64,000 nucleotides of DNA from Puffinus mauretanicus (lineage: Eukaryota > Chordata > Aves > Procellariiformes > Procellariidae), in the NCBI GenBank assembly GCA_023333565.1, contig JAJKFH010002370.1, positions 248,001-312,000 of the forward strand. The letters are read 5' to 3'. Under the pieces are notes generated by a model, which worked only from the letters and a program-made list of their open reading frames with translations, ran no database searches and was not told where the DNA came from. Positions within the stretch are counted from its first letter, which is position 1; every line of letters begins with the position of its first letter. Shown in pieces: positions 34,426 through 49,600 of this stretch. The position numbers and the translations under genes are program-made.

Positions 34426-37400
34426 CATGTTTTGCCAAGATATGGAAAATGTGAAGATATGGTGATTAGGTTAAAAAACTTCTCAGTGAACCGAAATAAA
34501 ATTTCAAAGCATCCTAGGGATATCTACATGGCATCACACATGAGCCAACTATACTCACACAGCTCCGATACAGGTTAGTATAACCTGCTTCTTATGTACA
34601 GTTAATTGGATTACAGTTATTCTCTCATTGCCTTCTAATTAGAAACTTTTCTGCTCTCCTTTTGTGGAGGTCTTCTGCTCTTACTGCCCTTTTACAGTGC
34701 TTTTCATTATACTGTAGTTTTCTGAGACTCCCAAAGAAATGACAGCTTTTTTCCCCCCAGAAGCTTTACACCAATTTAAACAGCAGAACTCCCACTCCGA
34801 GGTGAGGATACCTCCTCATATTGGAGGAACTGATGTTCACTTTTGAATTTTACAGTCAGCTTTTTTGCATTTTAACCCATTCCATGACAAAACCAGTAAC
34901 TAAAATAAAATATTAAGTGATACGTGTTCTCTCAGAAGCTTGCTATACCTATCTTGTCCATGAGCAGAGCTAGATTATCTCATTAAATGTTCTTAATAAA
35001 CAGCAAACACGGTTCCTTGAAGCAAAAAGACACTTTTTTAAACAAAGCAAGCCATACAGATGAGGCAGGCACACTCCTACCACTATTGTCTTAAAGCAAC
35101 AATGCTGACAGCTGCAAAAGTAGCCAAACAAACCATGGGTAGAATTTCTAATTCATACTTGCTTTGGCTGACAGCTGTAACATCCCACTGTGGAAAAACT
35201 GCACCTGTGCAATAAGCAAGACTACTGATACTCAAATGAAGGAAGAAAACAGCACATGGCCTTTAACTGTGACAAGTGAGGGTATGCTCAGAATGCAAGA
35301 GGCTAAAGGTAAGTCATTAGTCGAGCTCTTCTGTATTAGTAGGTGTTTTCAGGTCAGCTCAGACGAGACTGGATTCCTGCATTTTTGCTAATGAATAACT
35401 GATCAGAAACAGCCTATAAAAAGCACAGACCCAGTATGAATGCAAGCCTGAACATCTGGAGATCAACTGTGAACGCTTCAGAATTCAGAAGGTTTAAATC
35501 AGGACTTTTAGTTCAGGACCACTTCTAATACAAAGGCATGAGTGTTACACCAAGAAATATGCAGCCAGGTTCTCTTAGCAAAATATGCCAGACTTTCAGG
35601 TAATCTGGAACTATACTGAAAATAACATCTGGCAAAACTAACCTTACTGGCAAATCAACCCCTTTCATCCTTCTCTTGAATGCACTTCTTTTCCACAGCT
35701 GTGAATGAATGAAAGGTAATAGAATTCTTTCCATGGGACATGGATATACTCCCTTAGCACCATGTTAATTTTTAGACAGACTAAACCTGAGTTTTTAGCA
35801 ATGGGGCCTAACCTTGCTGTGGATTTATTGCTATGTTCTTTCCCATTTTCATTTGTTACCAATTTGCATGCTGTCTTCTTCCTTCTCAATAACCACAGCT
35901 CTAGAAATTCTGTGGAGGCATTGGTTTAATTTGTTGCCTGACATTTTAGTATCACCCTTAGAATATGGTACAGGGAATTTAAAAAAAAATAATCTGCCAA
36001 GTAAAGCATACAAACTGATGTTAGAAACAAGGCAGAAACCTCCATGCATTTGGCTGAACATGAAACTGGAATAAAAAGCTAAAAAGGAACCTGATATTTG
36101 CTCCCAACAATAGTCTGCATCCTCACAAAGCCATGGAGTCACCTGCCCTTAAAAAGACCAGATTACAAAGAGGCCACAACACAGCAGCATAGGAAAGATA
36201 AATTCCATCTCTGTCAGCCAGTCTGCCTGTTCTCCTTAAGTGGTGATGTTGAGGCTGCTCTTGTAAGGGTTTCTGTGCAAATGCACACCCACACTAAGAG
36301 AATATCCTGAAAGCAAGGAAAACTTGCACAGTTTGGGAGAAAAGGGCCTCTTGCAGACATGTGAAGTGATCGTATCAAGTTCTCAGTTCAGGTCTATCGT
36401 TGCCCATGAAGGATCTACCTTATGAATCCCAGGTGTCTCCAGATGAGAAATTAATCAGGCCTTCATACTTGAGGAAATATCTTAGATCTGACATTGCAAG
36501 GTTTTAATCAGCCTGAGTATGCCATTAGCAATTGGCAAGTTCATCTGCAAATGAACCTATGTTGGCTCATTGCTCATCTCATGAACTTTGAAACATCCTC
36601 AGACATATTAAATTATGTTTTTAATATGCTCTATATGTTTATATGCTCTTATATGTTCATATGGCACAAAAATACTCACTTTGAAAGAAGTAGATCAGCA
36701 GGGCTATCTCGCCTGGGTACAGTGTGCCAATCTAACTATTCTGCTCTGGTTCCTGACTTGTTTTGTTCAAATCTAATTCAGAAATTTTTGAACAGTGCTC
36801 CATTGCTGTTTGTTGGGTTTTTTTTTTCCTATTAGATTGCACATAAAGGAATATTTGATGCTTGAATCTGAAAACAACCTGTGATTTAAAAAAAAACAAA
36901 CAAACAATCTCATTCAGAACACCAGTCAATGTGCTTAATGAAAAACTATAAGCTGGTTTTCTCAGGAAGATGAAAATATTACTGATTTGCTGATTTAATC
37001 TCTAAATAGGTATAGTGGACTGTTAAAGAACCTTTTTACAGATACCAGTCTGAAAGAACCAATTCAGTCATCCTTGTGAACTCTGTTGAGATTCAGGAAA
37101 TACAGAAGGGCACTGAAAGCAGGAAAAAGCAGTAATTTGCTGCAAAGAACAAAACAGAGTCTATTATTATATCTTTCTTGACATGAGGTGCATTTCTAGA
37201 AAAGCTCATCGCAGTTTCAAGTTATATAGATACCTCTTATTCCATGCCTGTAAATAATTCAGAGAAATACTGGCTCAAACCTCTTTGGAGGCTCAGCACT
37301 GACAATTACATCTGTTGATATCCGAAAGCACAATAAAAAATAAAATAGTAGGGGAAGGGTGGAGCTATCATAGGTAGCCATGTATCAGAAACAGATTTAT

Positions 37401-40397
37401 TTATTTATATTTAGGTAATGGAAAAATACCCTTTCAGCTTGAGTGGATGTGATGCTTACAGACATTTGGAAGTTACTGTTGCCCAGCTGTTTGCCACCTT
37501 TCCCTAAAAGTTACTGCCTCTCCAGCAGAGCTGCTTTGTAGTCATCTGTGCGCTCTTCTCCAGCACATAGCCAACGAGTAATTCAGCTATTTTCATTGGT
37601 ACTGAGAGTCTAACCCTTACTCTACAATCATATCCCTGTGAAACTGCAATGGGCCTATCACTTGTGAACCAAGTATTAATCCTTAGCTTCCATGTATGGT
37701 TACATGTTTGGGAAGTATTTTGAGATTTTGAAATTATAAACTGTAAATTATTGCAAAGTGTCCTAATATTCCCAAACCTATGCTAAATATATTTATTTTG
37801 GTAGTACTTTTTAAGTGGTATGTTGTGCTAAGTGCTCAATAATTAAATACACATTCACAAGTCTCAGGTGGAGCCTGTGTGAATGGAAGTGCTATTTGAC
37901 TCTGTTCTGTCAGCTAGGAGTTGCATTACAGCTTAACATCCAGGATTGCTAAATCCCTTTGCTTGGTAATAAGAACTATGTAACATTGCACATACTCATT
38001 AAGAATGTAGCATGGTTGAATGTCCTTTCTACAGTAATCTGAGAAAAATGTTTTAAATGGTAAGGTGTGGTTAAATTCACATTTAACTGCCATTTTAATT
38101 ATTTTGCATTTTATTAATTGCTCACAGATTGATTCAAATTTAATTATTACTATTTGGATGAACCTAATAATTATTTTTTAATGCCTGCTTAATGGTCTTG
38201 CCTGGTGATTGTGACCTGCTGGTCATTCTGCATGTTCCTGTTTTGAGTTAATTAGAACCAGGCCTTTCTTATAAGGTGAATAATTTGTGAGAATAACCTT
38301 TGCATGGTTTTGTTTTCACATTGTAGATCTGTGTGTTCCCTCATCATCCTGCTCAGTTATTATGTTTTTACAGCCAGGAAGCTATTCAAGCTGAAAGTAC
38401 GGTCACCCTTTGATGCTTATACTGCCTGTTTGCCTTAGTTTCCTCATTCACTGAGGAATTACTGCGATGCCCACTGAAACCAAGATCAAGGTTAACCTGT
38501 CTGGTGATTCGCTCTCCTTCACAGTTCAAGAGGAGGTTGATAAAAGTAAGTCCATAAGGAGTAAAACCAGACTCCATATGGTCCTTTTCAGCTTGTTGGA
38601 GTACAGCCAGGCCAGTCACTGGGCCTGCAATGACTGGAGCAGCTGGAAAGGTAGAGAATTATTCTCATCTGGTGGAAGCAGCAAACAGGGAAATGTCAGG
38701 TATCTGTTTACGTGTTCCTTCTAAAGCACTCAGATGAGAGACTGGAAGCTAGGCTGTTGAGTCATTGTTTGTAAAAGCAGTAAATTCTGCCAAGTACTGT
38801 TTTGCTTTGCAACAGCTAAGTTTTCTATGTAAGTCTGTCTGAGATTGTTGCTGCTGAAACTCCAGAGAACCCAAATTATCCGGCAACCAGCAGGAAACTG
38901 ATTATGGCAATGGGGAAGGCAAAAACTACTAGCACAAGGATCCTTTCCAGACTGATTAATGACTGGTAGCAAATACTCACTTCATATAAATGCTCACAGG
39001 ATATTAGAAGTGAATATTTTGTAGTTGTATCAGATTTCAGATAAGCAACTGCTGTATTCTACAGGCAGGAAATAAACGTTCAAGCTTGCGTTGAAAGTAA
39101 ACTATATATTTGAGTAAACAAATTACTCCTATTTTGCTGCAATAGAGTAGTACAGGCAAAGGGACTTTGCTGGATGATGCTGGACAAACAGCAGCACCAT
39201 TAACAGGTATAATTTTGTTTTAACTAACTTATGGGTCTGATCCTGACCTTAGACTGGGCAGAACCAGCACTTCCTGCGTAAGTCCTGATGAAGGTCTGCT
39301 AAATGAGGCTCTGTGTGCCTCCAAAGAGGGTCTGATTTGTCTGTTGAACTATTTTACATCAGTGTGGCACCAGTGTCTCTCCTGACGCTCTAGAGTGAGC
39401 GTGACAAGGAGAGGAATCAGCCCAAGAAACACTGCTAAAAGATATTCAACCTAACTTCTAACACTGGTTATTCCTAGTATTTACTTCTAAAGGAGACAAA
39501 TGCAGCTAACTTACTATACATGTCACGCTGCCTCTGCCAGCAACTCTGTGTCAAAGACAGACCCTTCACGTTTCTGCATTTTCAAGCTTTTCTTGCACTT
39601 TTTGTCCCCATTTGAACACTTCTGAGACACCTAAAGGAGTGTCTTGGGTGACTGAAGTCTAAGAAGCACAGATACGAACTAGAAGGTGATAATTTCCCTG
39701 CCATGTCAGTACCGTCAGGTCTTACAGCTGACACTGAGGGATTCCATGGGGTTTTCTGAGCTGTTCTTTCATCACTGCTATGTTTTCTCACTCTAGATTT
39801 CAGTTTTCCTGAAACTTCAGTCAAAAGTTTAGTTTTATTTAATCTGATTCCTCAAAGCAAAACATTTCTTACTATGTTTATCTTTCCTTGAACAATGAAA
39901 TGCTTCTAGAGCTCTAACAGAAAATTGAAATTGGAATCTGAGTACTGTGATCATTTAGGTAGCTTACTGCCACATGGCTGACTAGTGCTGTCTTTTGCAG
40001 CCAGAGTTTGACTTCAGAGCTGGAATACAAGGAGAGAGGAGGCAAAAGTGAAGCAGGAGGAGGTATACAGAGAAAGGCAGAGAAAGGGGGAAGTCATGGT
40101 TAGGAGGAGCTTTGATGGCACTCAAAAGATCACAGATGTTCAATTTGGGATCATGCATTTCATTTCTAATACAGCCCCAAAGGTAATTACCCAACTTCTC
40201 TTTTATTGCAGTTCGCACAATCTCACATCATTTTGCTGCTCTTTCTGATATTGACTGATACCAGACCCACAGGAGCAGCTGAAACATGAGGGTCAATGCC
40301 AACTCAGCCCTGTTACAATCTATGGCTTGTCTTGCTTAGAGATTTAAAAAAAAAAAATACAACAGCTCCCCAAGAATGAAAAGCACATCTGGATGGA

Positions 40398-40430
40398 AAA
40401 TTTTCAGCATCATCTGGATGCTGAAAATTT
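40398..40430. repeat. Perfect 14-bp hairpin
   Basis: AAATTTTCAGCATC (40398-40411) and its exact reverse complement (40417-40430) are separated by a 5-nt loop. The first arm is preceded by a CATCTGGATG motif that recurs at the loop and second arm, suggesting a template-switch origin. The stem is too short for a microRNA precursor. Confidence 0.85.
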
Positions 40431-43400
40431 AATAATACAAGGACAATATTAATTTATACCAGCTAAAGATGATATAGTGGATATAGCTCCCATTTGTTTC
40501 ACTGGGCTCTGAACAGCATAGTAGCACTGGCCAGTACAATCCTCTGAAAAGTACCTCGTTAGTTCTGTCAGCCTGCCACAGACCAAATCCTGGAAAGAAA
40601 TGCCACTGAACAGAGGAGTTGTTGTCTACCAGATAGGAAATTTACTCCGGACTGGACCAGAAACAATTAATAGACTATTTCCTATTCATAAGCAAAAAAA
40701 ACCAAAAAACCCCTAGACTTCTAGCCTCATGCTATTTAATCTTTATCTTAATTTAAAAAAAAAATTAAGTACATTAATCCACTATATAAATCCATTGAAA
40801 TTATTGCCTCAACCCCAACCCTGATTCAGTCTTGAACCTGAAATCAAGGGAGTTTTGACAGGGAGAAATTTGGTTCTGCTGGGGTATCAAACATTGCCGG
40901 TTTAAAACAGAGGCTTTACCAACTGCTGTAGCATCCACTGAACATGCTTAAATGAGATTTCTTTGTGAAGAAACTTATTCCAGAGTCTTTTAAGCTTCAC
41001 AAAACTGTTATTTTTTTAGCATCACTATAAAGAAACTTTCTTTTGAGACTAGACATCAACTTCATTGGATTCCCCACCCCCCATACTGCAGCAAAAATAA
41101 TAGGCAGTCACTTCATGAGTCATTTGTTTATCTCAGTGCCTTTGAAGCATGGATGTGATCAAGGACATTAACATGTTTCCTGAAGCAGAAAAACATTAAA
41201 TAACCAAAGACCTTTAGCAACCTCTAGCGATATCAGATAAGATGATACAATATCGCTCATTTAACTTGATCTTTTCACTTGGGTTTCCAGGAGATAGCAC
41301 CTAAATTCTGCTAAAATCACAGACTTATTCTAGATCTGTACTACTGCAAGGGCTGAAGTTGATTCACATGTTATAGGGGGGCTCTGCTTCCACTCTCACA
41401 CCCAGAAAGAGAGGACAGTTGTCAGACATACCTGGCATCTAGAGGCTGCCACTGTTTCATTTATTGTCAGATCTTCAAAAGACAAAAGTGCTCAAGACAA
41501 TGACTACTTCAGCAAACCTGGCTACTTCATTTGTGTCTAAATGGGAAAGATAAACCTTTGAAAATTTCATCACATAACTGTCAATTCATGATCATTAATT
41601 TGTTTTTAATTTTTTATGTTGTCAATTTGCCAGGCAGTTGAGAACTCTGAACACCAGAATTTAGTGGTAACAAAACTGTTGTAGTCCTGCAGATTGCTAA
41701 AATTATTATACTACGAAGGTCCAAACAATAACACCATGTAATAAGGACTCTGAAGCAGAAGTCCAAATAAGCCATGATTTATTGTGTAATCAGACACTGT
41801 TTTACCTCATAAGGTCCCCAAACTCTCTACTACTATACATCACTGACCTTGTAATTAAGTGATCTGCAGCTACCAGAGGGTAAAAGGACTTAATAACCTT
41901 GCAATTTAAGTCTGCTATAGAATGAGCACATTGCACCTGGCTTGACTGGCAAAACTGGATTCTTTATACAAGCCAGGAAAAGGACTTGCTAACTCAGAGC
42001 CAGCTTTACCAATAGTTCAGAGCTCCTCTGTATCTACTGCTGCACTGGGTCTGGCTGGGGTGGAGTTAACACAAGTACTAAGCAGTCTGCCATGTCCCAG
42101 TGCTCAGAAAGTGCCAACTGCAAGACTCTCCTCTCTTGGTTCGATGTCATTTTACATATATGCTGTGTGAAACTCCCTATGTAAGACCAAGTTAAAGTCT
42201 ACTCTCTGAGGTAACAGCTGTTGACATGTTCTAGCCCCCAATACGATGGATGTTAAGTTTTGATTCTGGAAGGCAAAATCCACATTGTCTGTCATCAACA
42301 CTAGGAGTCTAGCAGTTTAAGTGGAGAATTCCACTTTTTCTTGGGACTCCTGCACACAATTTTTTTCTAAGTTAGTTAGGCACCATGTCACACTACAGAC
42401 AGGACACAGAAATGCAAAATGTAAATGCCTTTAAGCAGCTCTCTGCAAGATCATCTCTGTTCTTAAATCTACACAAGGTCTTATACCAGCCTTTACCCAG
42501 GAGCCTTAGACAACCTTTTTACTATTGGAAAACCTGGCAGACCCTGAACCTAGGGTGATGTGCTCATAGGCAGAAATGATGAGGATGTACGGAACTCTTT
42601 ATTCTGTGGAATTTTCTACACATCTCATGCTTAGCTAGATCAGAGTTACTCCTGTCCATCAGAGAGGTGACAAAGGCATACATAACTAAGGCCAGGGCAG
42701 TGTGCTGGGTTGCAGTCTCCAGATTCTTTTCACAGCACCACGTTAAAGAGCAGCTGAACTATCACTGATAGAAGCAAACTTCACCTGGAGATGTGAAATA
42801 CTTAAGATAACCCAGTTCCAGCTGAACTATGTAACACACTCACAGATGTGAGTATCATTAACTTAGTATCAATCTAGCAGTGTTTTTCAGTTCCCCATTA
42901 CAGGCTGTATTGACCAATGCTATGTACCTTCAAGTAAAGAAAACTGCTACATGCCTTCTTTCTTCCTGTGTAAGCATGTGTTTATACAACCACTTTGCAC
43001 AGTACCTGGCCCCATACAGAACTGAAAGTGATTCTAATGAAGATGGAGTTACTGTTTTTCAATAAAAGCACAAGTAGTTGTAAAAGGTCAATAAGATTTA
43101 CTCTGGTGTTGGCTTAGAGATCATTTGTTATTCAAATGACAAAGGTACTATGTTTATAAAGCACAGTTAGTGATCAATGGCCCTGTTTATCAGGCAATCC
43201 TTGGCATTTCCATAATTTCTCCATGCAATAAGACTTGAGCTTCGCTTACTTAACATGAGCAGTGGAGGCTCAGAAATAATCACAGATTATTGCTGAGATC
43301 TTCCAGAAAGTATTTTAAAACCAGTCTATCAGCTTCTTGTTCTTGATGAGCCATTTCAAATGTCAAAATGTTGGGTCACATTTATCAATAATAGCTACAA

Positions 43401-45821
43401 AAATGTAATGTTATGGAATTTTTAACTCCACATCTTCCATAATGGCCTCTGAATCAGAGTCATGGAAATGCAGGTCTAAAAAGGACTTCTAAGAATATTT
43501 TTCTACTTTTTCTAGTTGCTTTACTTTTTTTATAGTTTCTAGATCTATAAGCATTTTCTAGGTGACCTATAGATCATTACAGAGCAAATTTAACAAACGA
43601 ATTGCTTTAATTAATGACATTTTACTCATCCTTTTGAAGTGATTCCAAACCCTGCATTGTCTCATACCACAAGTTGAAAATCACTGATGCATTACATTCT
43701 CTACATTCAAGCTATCTCTACATTCAGGATATGAAGACCATCACCAGCCATTCCAGAAGTGCATTCTAGAATTCCATCGTACCATTTAGGTGCCAACGTA
43801 GAACATTTCAAATCTGATAGCAGCTATAGACAAGGAAAGAAAGAAATCTGGAGAAGAAAACTGTTTATTCAAGTCACCAGTTGTTTGTAGAAAGAATCCT
43901 GTGAAATTGCTCATTTAACAGGAAGTTACATCATTGTTTATGGGCCAAGAAAAGTGTTCATATCACAAACAGTCACACCAAAGTTTCACTGGAGTCCAAT
44001 CAAACATAACTTTTCTATTTACCATTTTCTTGACTTAAATTTGCACGCCACTAGGCTTGGTTAATTCTACTTGCTTCCTAAAAAAAACCCCAACTATTAA
44101 CAATGCTTTTGACTTCTCTTATCACCATCTGAGACTTTCAAAGCATGGCACAAGCATCAAAAGTCACTGTTGCATCACTATCGCTTATTTGTGGACAGGG
44201 AACACAAAACTCAGGTATTTAAGGGTCTACCTAATTTCAGTTACCATCTATGAAAAGTCTGACTCTGATTTTAACTACAGTTGGATTTCTGCCTTAATGC
44301 ACCACTAAGAGTCACAGAGCAATTCAATGGGAGAGACAGAAATAGAATACAGCTGTCCCAATTCCCAGACTCCAGTCTAACCAAATGACCATGTGGCCTC
44401 CCAGCATGGTGCTTATACAAATACACCAGCTGCTGTAGTTTGCATCTGCAAACTATTCTCTAACTGCTTTTAAATGTATTTTTGTTCATATTCACGCTCA
44501 GCCGAAAAGGCCTGGGGGGAAGGGAGTGTCAGAAGAGTTGAAAAGCATATAGACTTTGTGCCTCACAGTCTTCTCAGCAGAAGCAGGTATCAAATGACTC
44601 AAGAAACTTTTACTCCAGGGCTACATGTTCATTCACTCAGCTGCCCTCGGGATGCACGGAGCGTGCCAGCTGGGCAGATGCGAAGAGGAAGCCATGAGAA
44701 GATCACAGAGACATTACTAAAAGCCAATACTACTCCTTGTCTCAGCATATACCTCACCGGTCACGTACGTGCCTTTATTGTCTCATAAAGCATGACGTCC
44801 AATATTTGGCCTATAGAACAACTTTAATTATAATCTCTGCCCCCAAATGGCAGCTGAATACCCACTGATTCTCACTTCATGCTGTTTGCTTGTAAACAAA
44901 CCTATTAAGCACCAGAGGAGAAGTCTATTGTTATTACAATGACTATGAAAGTTATAAAGATGCAAATTACATAAAGGTCTTTGTCGTTATGTAGCTAGTA
45001 GTACAATATGAAAATCATCTTGCTTGAACAACTGGTTGTGGGGATCTTCTCCCCCCCCGCCCCAAGTCTCTGTTGTGCATCAAGCTTCATCTAAATGACT
45101 ATGAATGATGGGCAGGGGAACAGTTCTAAACTGAGTACTCTATGAACTTCCCTCATATTAACCAGGTAATTCACTCAACCCTCCAAAGAAGGGACTTGCT
45201 GACCTATTGTGCTCTACGCAATGTGCACATCTCAGCACTGTATTAGATCTCTGGTGGCTTCTGTGGTTAGCCAAGTACAAGCTGTAGCATTTCCCAGTTG
45301 ATTTCTAGGCACTAATCCATACCCTTGATACAGTGAAGGCTTGGATTTTAAGTAACAGCTTTCAGTTTCACTGGTGCCTTTAGTGATGGGTGCAAGTGAT
45401 AGAAATAAAAAGGCCCTAACTATTCTCTTTGCCACATGCTTTGCAGACACAGTGGGACTAATAGACAGTACCAGAAACTGTAAACTGTACCGCTACTATT
45501 TGCTAAGACCTTCTCATAAATGGTCCACGCTGGAATCAGAGAGCAAAAACTCCAGTTGTCTTCATCCTACTGGTAATGCCAAGTGACCAGCTTTCTTATA
45601 AGCCTGTCCTTACAAGGGGGAAGAAATCCTTACCAGGATAAAATGACTGTCTTCTTTCTTCCAAGTCCTTTTGAAACACTGCAGCAAAGCTTACAAATAA
45701 ACTGTAACCTAGCCCTGATTAGCTTCATGATGATCTACAGCTACCAAAACTCTTGAAATATCATATTTATGCCCAACACTACTGATATGAATAATCCATC
45801 CTCTCACTTGCTCAATCATTT

Positions 45822-45913
45822 CATACACCTACAGGTGTATGTATATATGTATGGTAGGTGTATGCATATACGCATATGTTGGTGCATACGTAGGTGTATG
45901 TATATACACCTAC
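45822..45913. repeat. Palindromic alternating purine-pyrimidine repeat
   Basis: A decayed (TATG)n-like tract framed by two palindromes. CATACACCT/AGGTGTATG has a 2-nt spacer (45822-45841), and GTAGGTGTAT/ATACACCTAC has a 4-nt spacer (45890-45913). Between them 45858-45879 alternates purine and pyrimidine without a break, which favours Z-DNA. The outer arms also pair with one another. Confidence 0.8.
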
Positions 45914-46648
45914 ACTTCATTCTAACTCTCTTGGGATGGACAGTTTCAGTTTTACTTCTGTATAGTACTTACCATAACGGGATTCTGATCTTCACTGTTG
46001 CTGTGCTACAGGACTCTTAAAAACCAGTAGCCTGAAAGATAAAATGACTGATCTTACTGTGGGAAGAATAACACATGGTGAACAAATTTAAGCCCTCACA
46101 AAATGAGCAGACCAAATAACTTAGTAACTACTAAGAACAATAAAGCCACTAGAAAAAAGTCAGGAACAGTTCATTAGTAAAAAACATACACACAATGCAT
46201 ATGCATACTCACAGGCACACAGAAACAATAGAGAGGAAGGGAGCAATACTTGAATTAACTGTTATCTGTTTCAGCCAGATCAACTGATAGGACTGGTACC
46301 TGAAATTAACTTTGTTAGTAACACCAGATCCTTGTTCAAAATTCCTCTCTACATCTGATTCCAGGTTGCACCTGCATTAAGAATAGCTGCTCTTGGGTGT
46401 TGTGTATAGGTAGGCACAAGTGCAGCTGCCTTGCTGATGTGGTCCTGCCACTGGCCCTGCTTCCCTTTCTTATCAGACCAACTTGAATGCAAATCACATT
46501 TGCACTGCATCCTTAAAGCAAGACTTGAGGTCACTTTACTGAATAATTTATACAAACAAACAGCTGTCTTTTATAGCAACTGAAAGCAACAATAAGAAAT
46601 GAAATTCTTTCATTTTAAAAGCTGCTATAGAAATGTCTGAATTTCAAG

Positions 46649-46683
46649 AGGAAGATGTTCTACAGAACAGGAAGATGTTCTAC
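46649..46683 (+). repeat. 20-bp tandem duplication
   Basis: AGGAAGATGTTCTAC occurs at 46649 and again at 46669, giving a 20-bp period repeated about 1.75 times. It looks like a small recent slippage or duplication event. Confidence 0.85.
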
Positions 46684-49600
46684 TGGCCTGACACAAGGGC
46701 CAGTTCTGGAACTTTTCATTCTGCTTTTACTCCGTCTTCTTATTTGTGCTCCCATTGTGGTCTCTGATCTCTAACCATTGGGCATGCATTATGTATGTCA
46801 AGCCTTCAGGAGCTTCTGAGCCTTGTATCTTTGACATCTGAACAAGCAGGCACTGGTAGGTGGGATTTTCAAACACACTCTGCACTGATTGCTCCCAGTG
46901 AACTTGACAGGAGAACTAGCTGCAAGCTGAGGATTGGTGACTTTGAAATCCAAACCAGCATTTTCAAACACTTTGCGCCAAACACTGAATCTCTTATCAA
47001 CTCTTCTCTTGCTCACAAATTTGCTCCCCTTCACACCCACTTATGGCTTCTCTATCATAATTAGGATGTGTTAGCAGCAAGTGTAAAGGAACAGCATAGA
47101 GGAAAAAAATTAGCATGTTACTCCTTTAATTGCTATGGGAAGTAGTGACCTCCTATTTACAAACCTCCAACTGACTTTGCAAGTTACCTGACAGTGTGAA
47201 TCAGACTTACTTCTTAAAAGGAAGCTGGATGTCCACCATTTCTATCATACCAAATAAAATTTCCCTGAATCTCTTCTTGCTACATCATGAAATTCGCCCC
47301 AGCTTAAAAACAGTATTTTGTCAAGGTATACTGAGCTGTAAATTTGCTTTGTCCAACGACTAATTCCCTGTTGGAAGTGAACAAGAATCTCTTGGGTGCT
47401 GTCACTAGCAGCTGTGAAAAAAACAACAGGCTGGGCAGCTGTGGTTTTTTGGTGCCTGGAGGCATAGGGTCTTGCTTGTTTCATTAAGTGACATTATTTG
47501 GTTTGAAAGATCCTGGACTGTGCCTGAAACAAGAGACAGGGCACAATGATACTCTTTCTGAAGATGGCCACTTTCTTCCTAAATCACAGGGTTCTCTTGA
47601 CTAGAAAACCATAGAAATGATCCTGCATAAACATTGCGGAGATAATTACAAAATAAAGAAACATTACAGTGAATCCATTGAGATCTTTAATTCCAAACTG
47701 CCACCATCCCAGAAGGAACAAACTGTGAGTTAGACTGACTCTTAAGTATACAATTAAGCCTGTCAAGTTCTGACTCTATAATATGCTGTTTAATATTGAA
47801 AAGTCTGTCAGTAAACCAATATGTGGGATTAATGTCATAATGCTTTGGTTTTGCTTCCTCACAAAACTATAAAACAATTTAGCTGATATAAGCAACATGT
47901 TATTTATACTCCTTTTGGCAATAGTTTTAATGTTATGTGGGATACTCCCCCTTCCCTCTAATATAATAGCCTTCCCTGGCCTTTATGGATTTAAATTGGT
48001 GAGGGGAGCTGTGTGCATTCCACATGGAATTTACTCAGTAATTCTATTAAGAGCTTCCCTGCACAGAAATTAATGTTCTCATCTCATTCAATACTCATCC
48101 TATTCATTATTTAAAACAGAAGACCTAATCTCTCCCTATACTAAGTTTCCTCAAAGGATTCAAGGAATTCAAAAGATTAAGCTTCAACACTTCTGTGTTT
48201 GCGAAACTATAAAACTCTGGGGTTTACAGTTAGAGCAGAAGGTTTTACCATTTCTGGAATTTTTGAGAAGGAGGGTGTCAACTGAAAGTTACAGAGCCTT
48301 CAAAAGAGGCCCTTTACTTTTGTTCCTCACCATTTTCAGGTCACACTTCAAGTGACATTCACCATTAGCCAGCAGAGCTTCTAATGATTTCACCAGATTC
48401 TCTAGGCCAATTCATTCACCTGGCTTTAACTAGCAGCTACCCCCAAGAGGCCTCAGAGCTCGCATCAGAAACAAGTATTTCCCACCACAGGTGCTTGCAC
48501 TAAGCAACAGCAGAAACACCAGGGCTGGGGCTCAGTGCTGGAACAAACAGAGAACATGGTAGAGGAGTTGCCTTCATTTCCCCCCTAGATTTTATATTCC
48601 CAACTACTGAAAATGAATGGAAAACCTGTTATTATTCCTCAATGTTTTTGTTTTTTGATGAATCGTAACAAAGCCAACTGGGCTGTGACACGCTGTGCTG
48701 CTGACTATTGTGAAGCTCCTCTAGTTGGGTATGTCTGCCACAAAGGGGCTCACTTACGCTAATGCTGGCTGTGACTACAGTGGGCTGCATTTCTAAAACT
48801 TAGTTCACAGATCATTAAATCCACTGAACACTATCTAGGCCCATTTACTTAGCAAACGAATTTTGAGGACTAGGTAGATAAAACTTGTTTGAAACCCTGC
48901 CTCCAGCAATGATTAATATTTAATACAAGATTTGAAGGTTAGGTATAATCGCTGGGAAAAGCTGACAATTTTGGCAGATCATAAGTCCTTTTTTAGTCCT
49001 AAAAAGAGAGACAAACTTTCAGACACAAATGCCTTTCCTCAGCTCTAAGAAAGGTCTGTATTCCTGAAAGCTTGCCTGCCCTGTACTATTGGTCTAACAA
49101 TAGGGACCATATAAAGATCATTGTGGCTGTACCTGCTCTGGTATTCTGATGTTATTAAAATCAAGATGAAGCGAAGCAGGAATTATACCTCTCACAAAAA
49201 CACACTACATCGTCCTGCAGGGCAAACTATTTACATATTCTGATGCATGAGAAGCTGCATTTTAGAAAGGATCACACAGGAAGAGAGAGAGTTGTCCATC
49301 TATTACTGATACCCATCTCCATCATTTTCTCCCTGATTAGTTCAATTCAAGGAACAAACTGGGAGGAGTGATATAAATAAGCTGTGCTTTTAGATTTTCC
49401 AGAGAAAACAAAAGAGCTGATTTGCCTCTCATTTCTGTTAGCAAACAAGACATTCCTAATTTACAACACTGTTAACAAGAGGACGTTCAGACAGAACAAC
49501 TTAAATTTGCAGTCATTGCAAGAAATTCAGTAAATAACCAAGAGGATAAAATTGTTTAAAAAGATGAGAAGCTAGAAACTACAGTCCCAGTGACAGTGTA

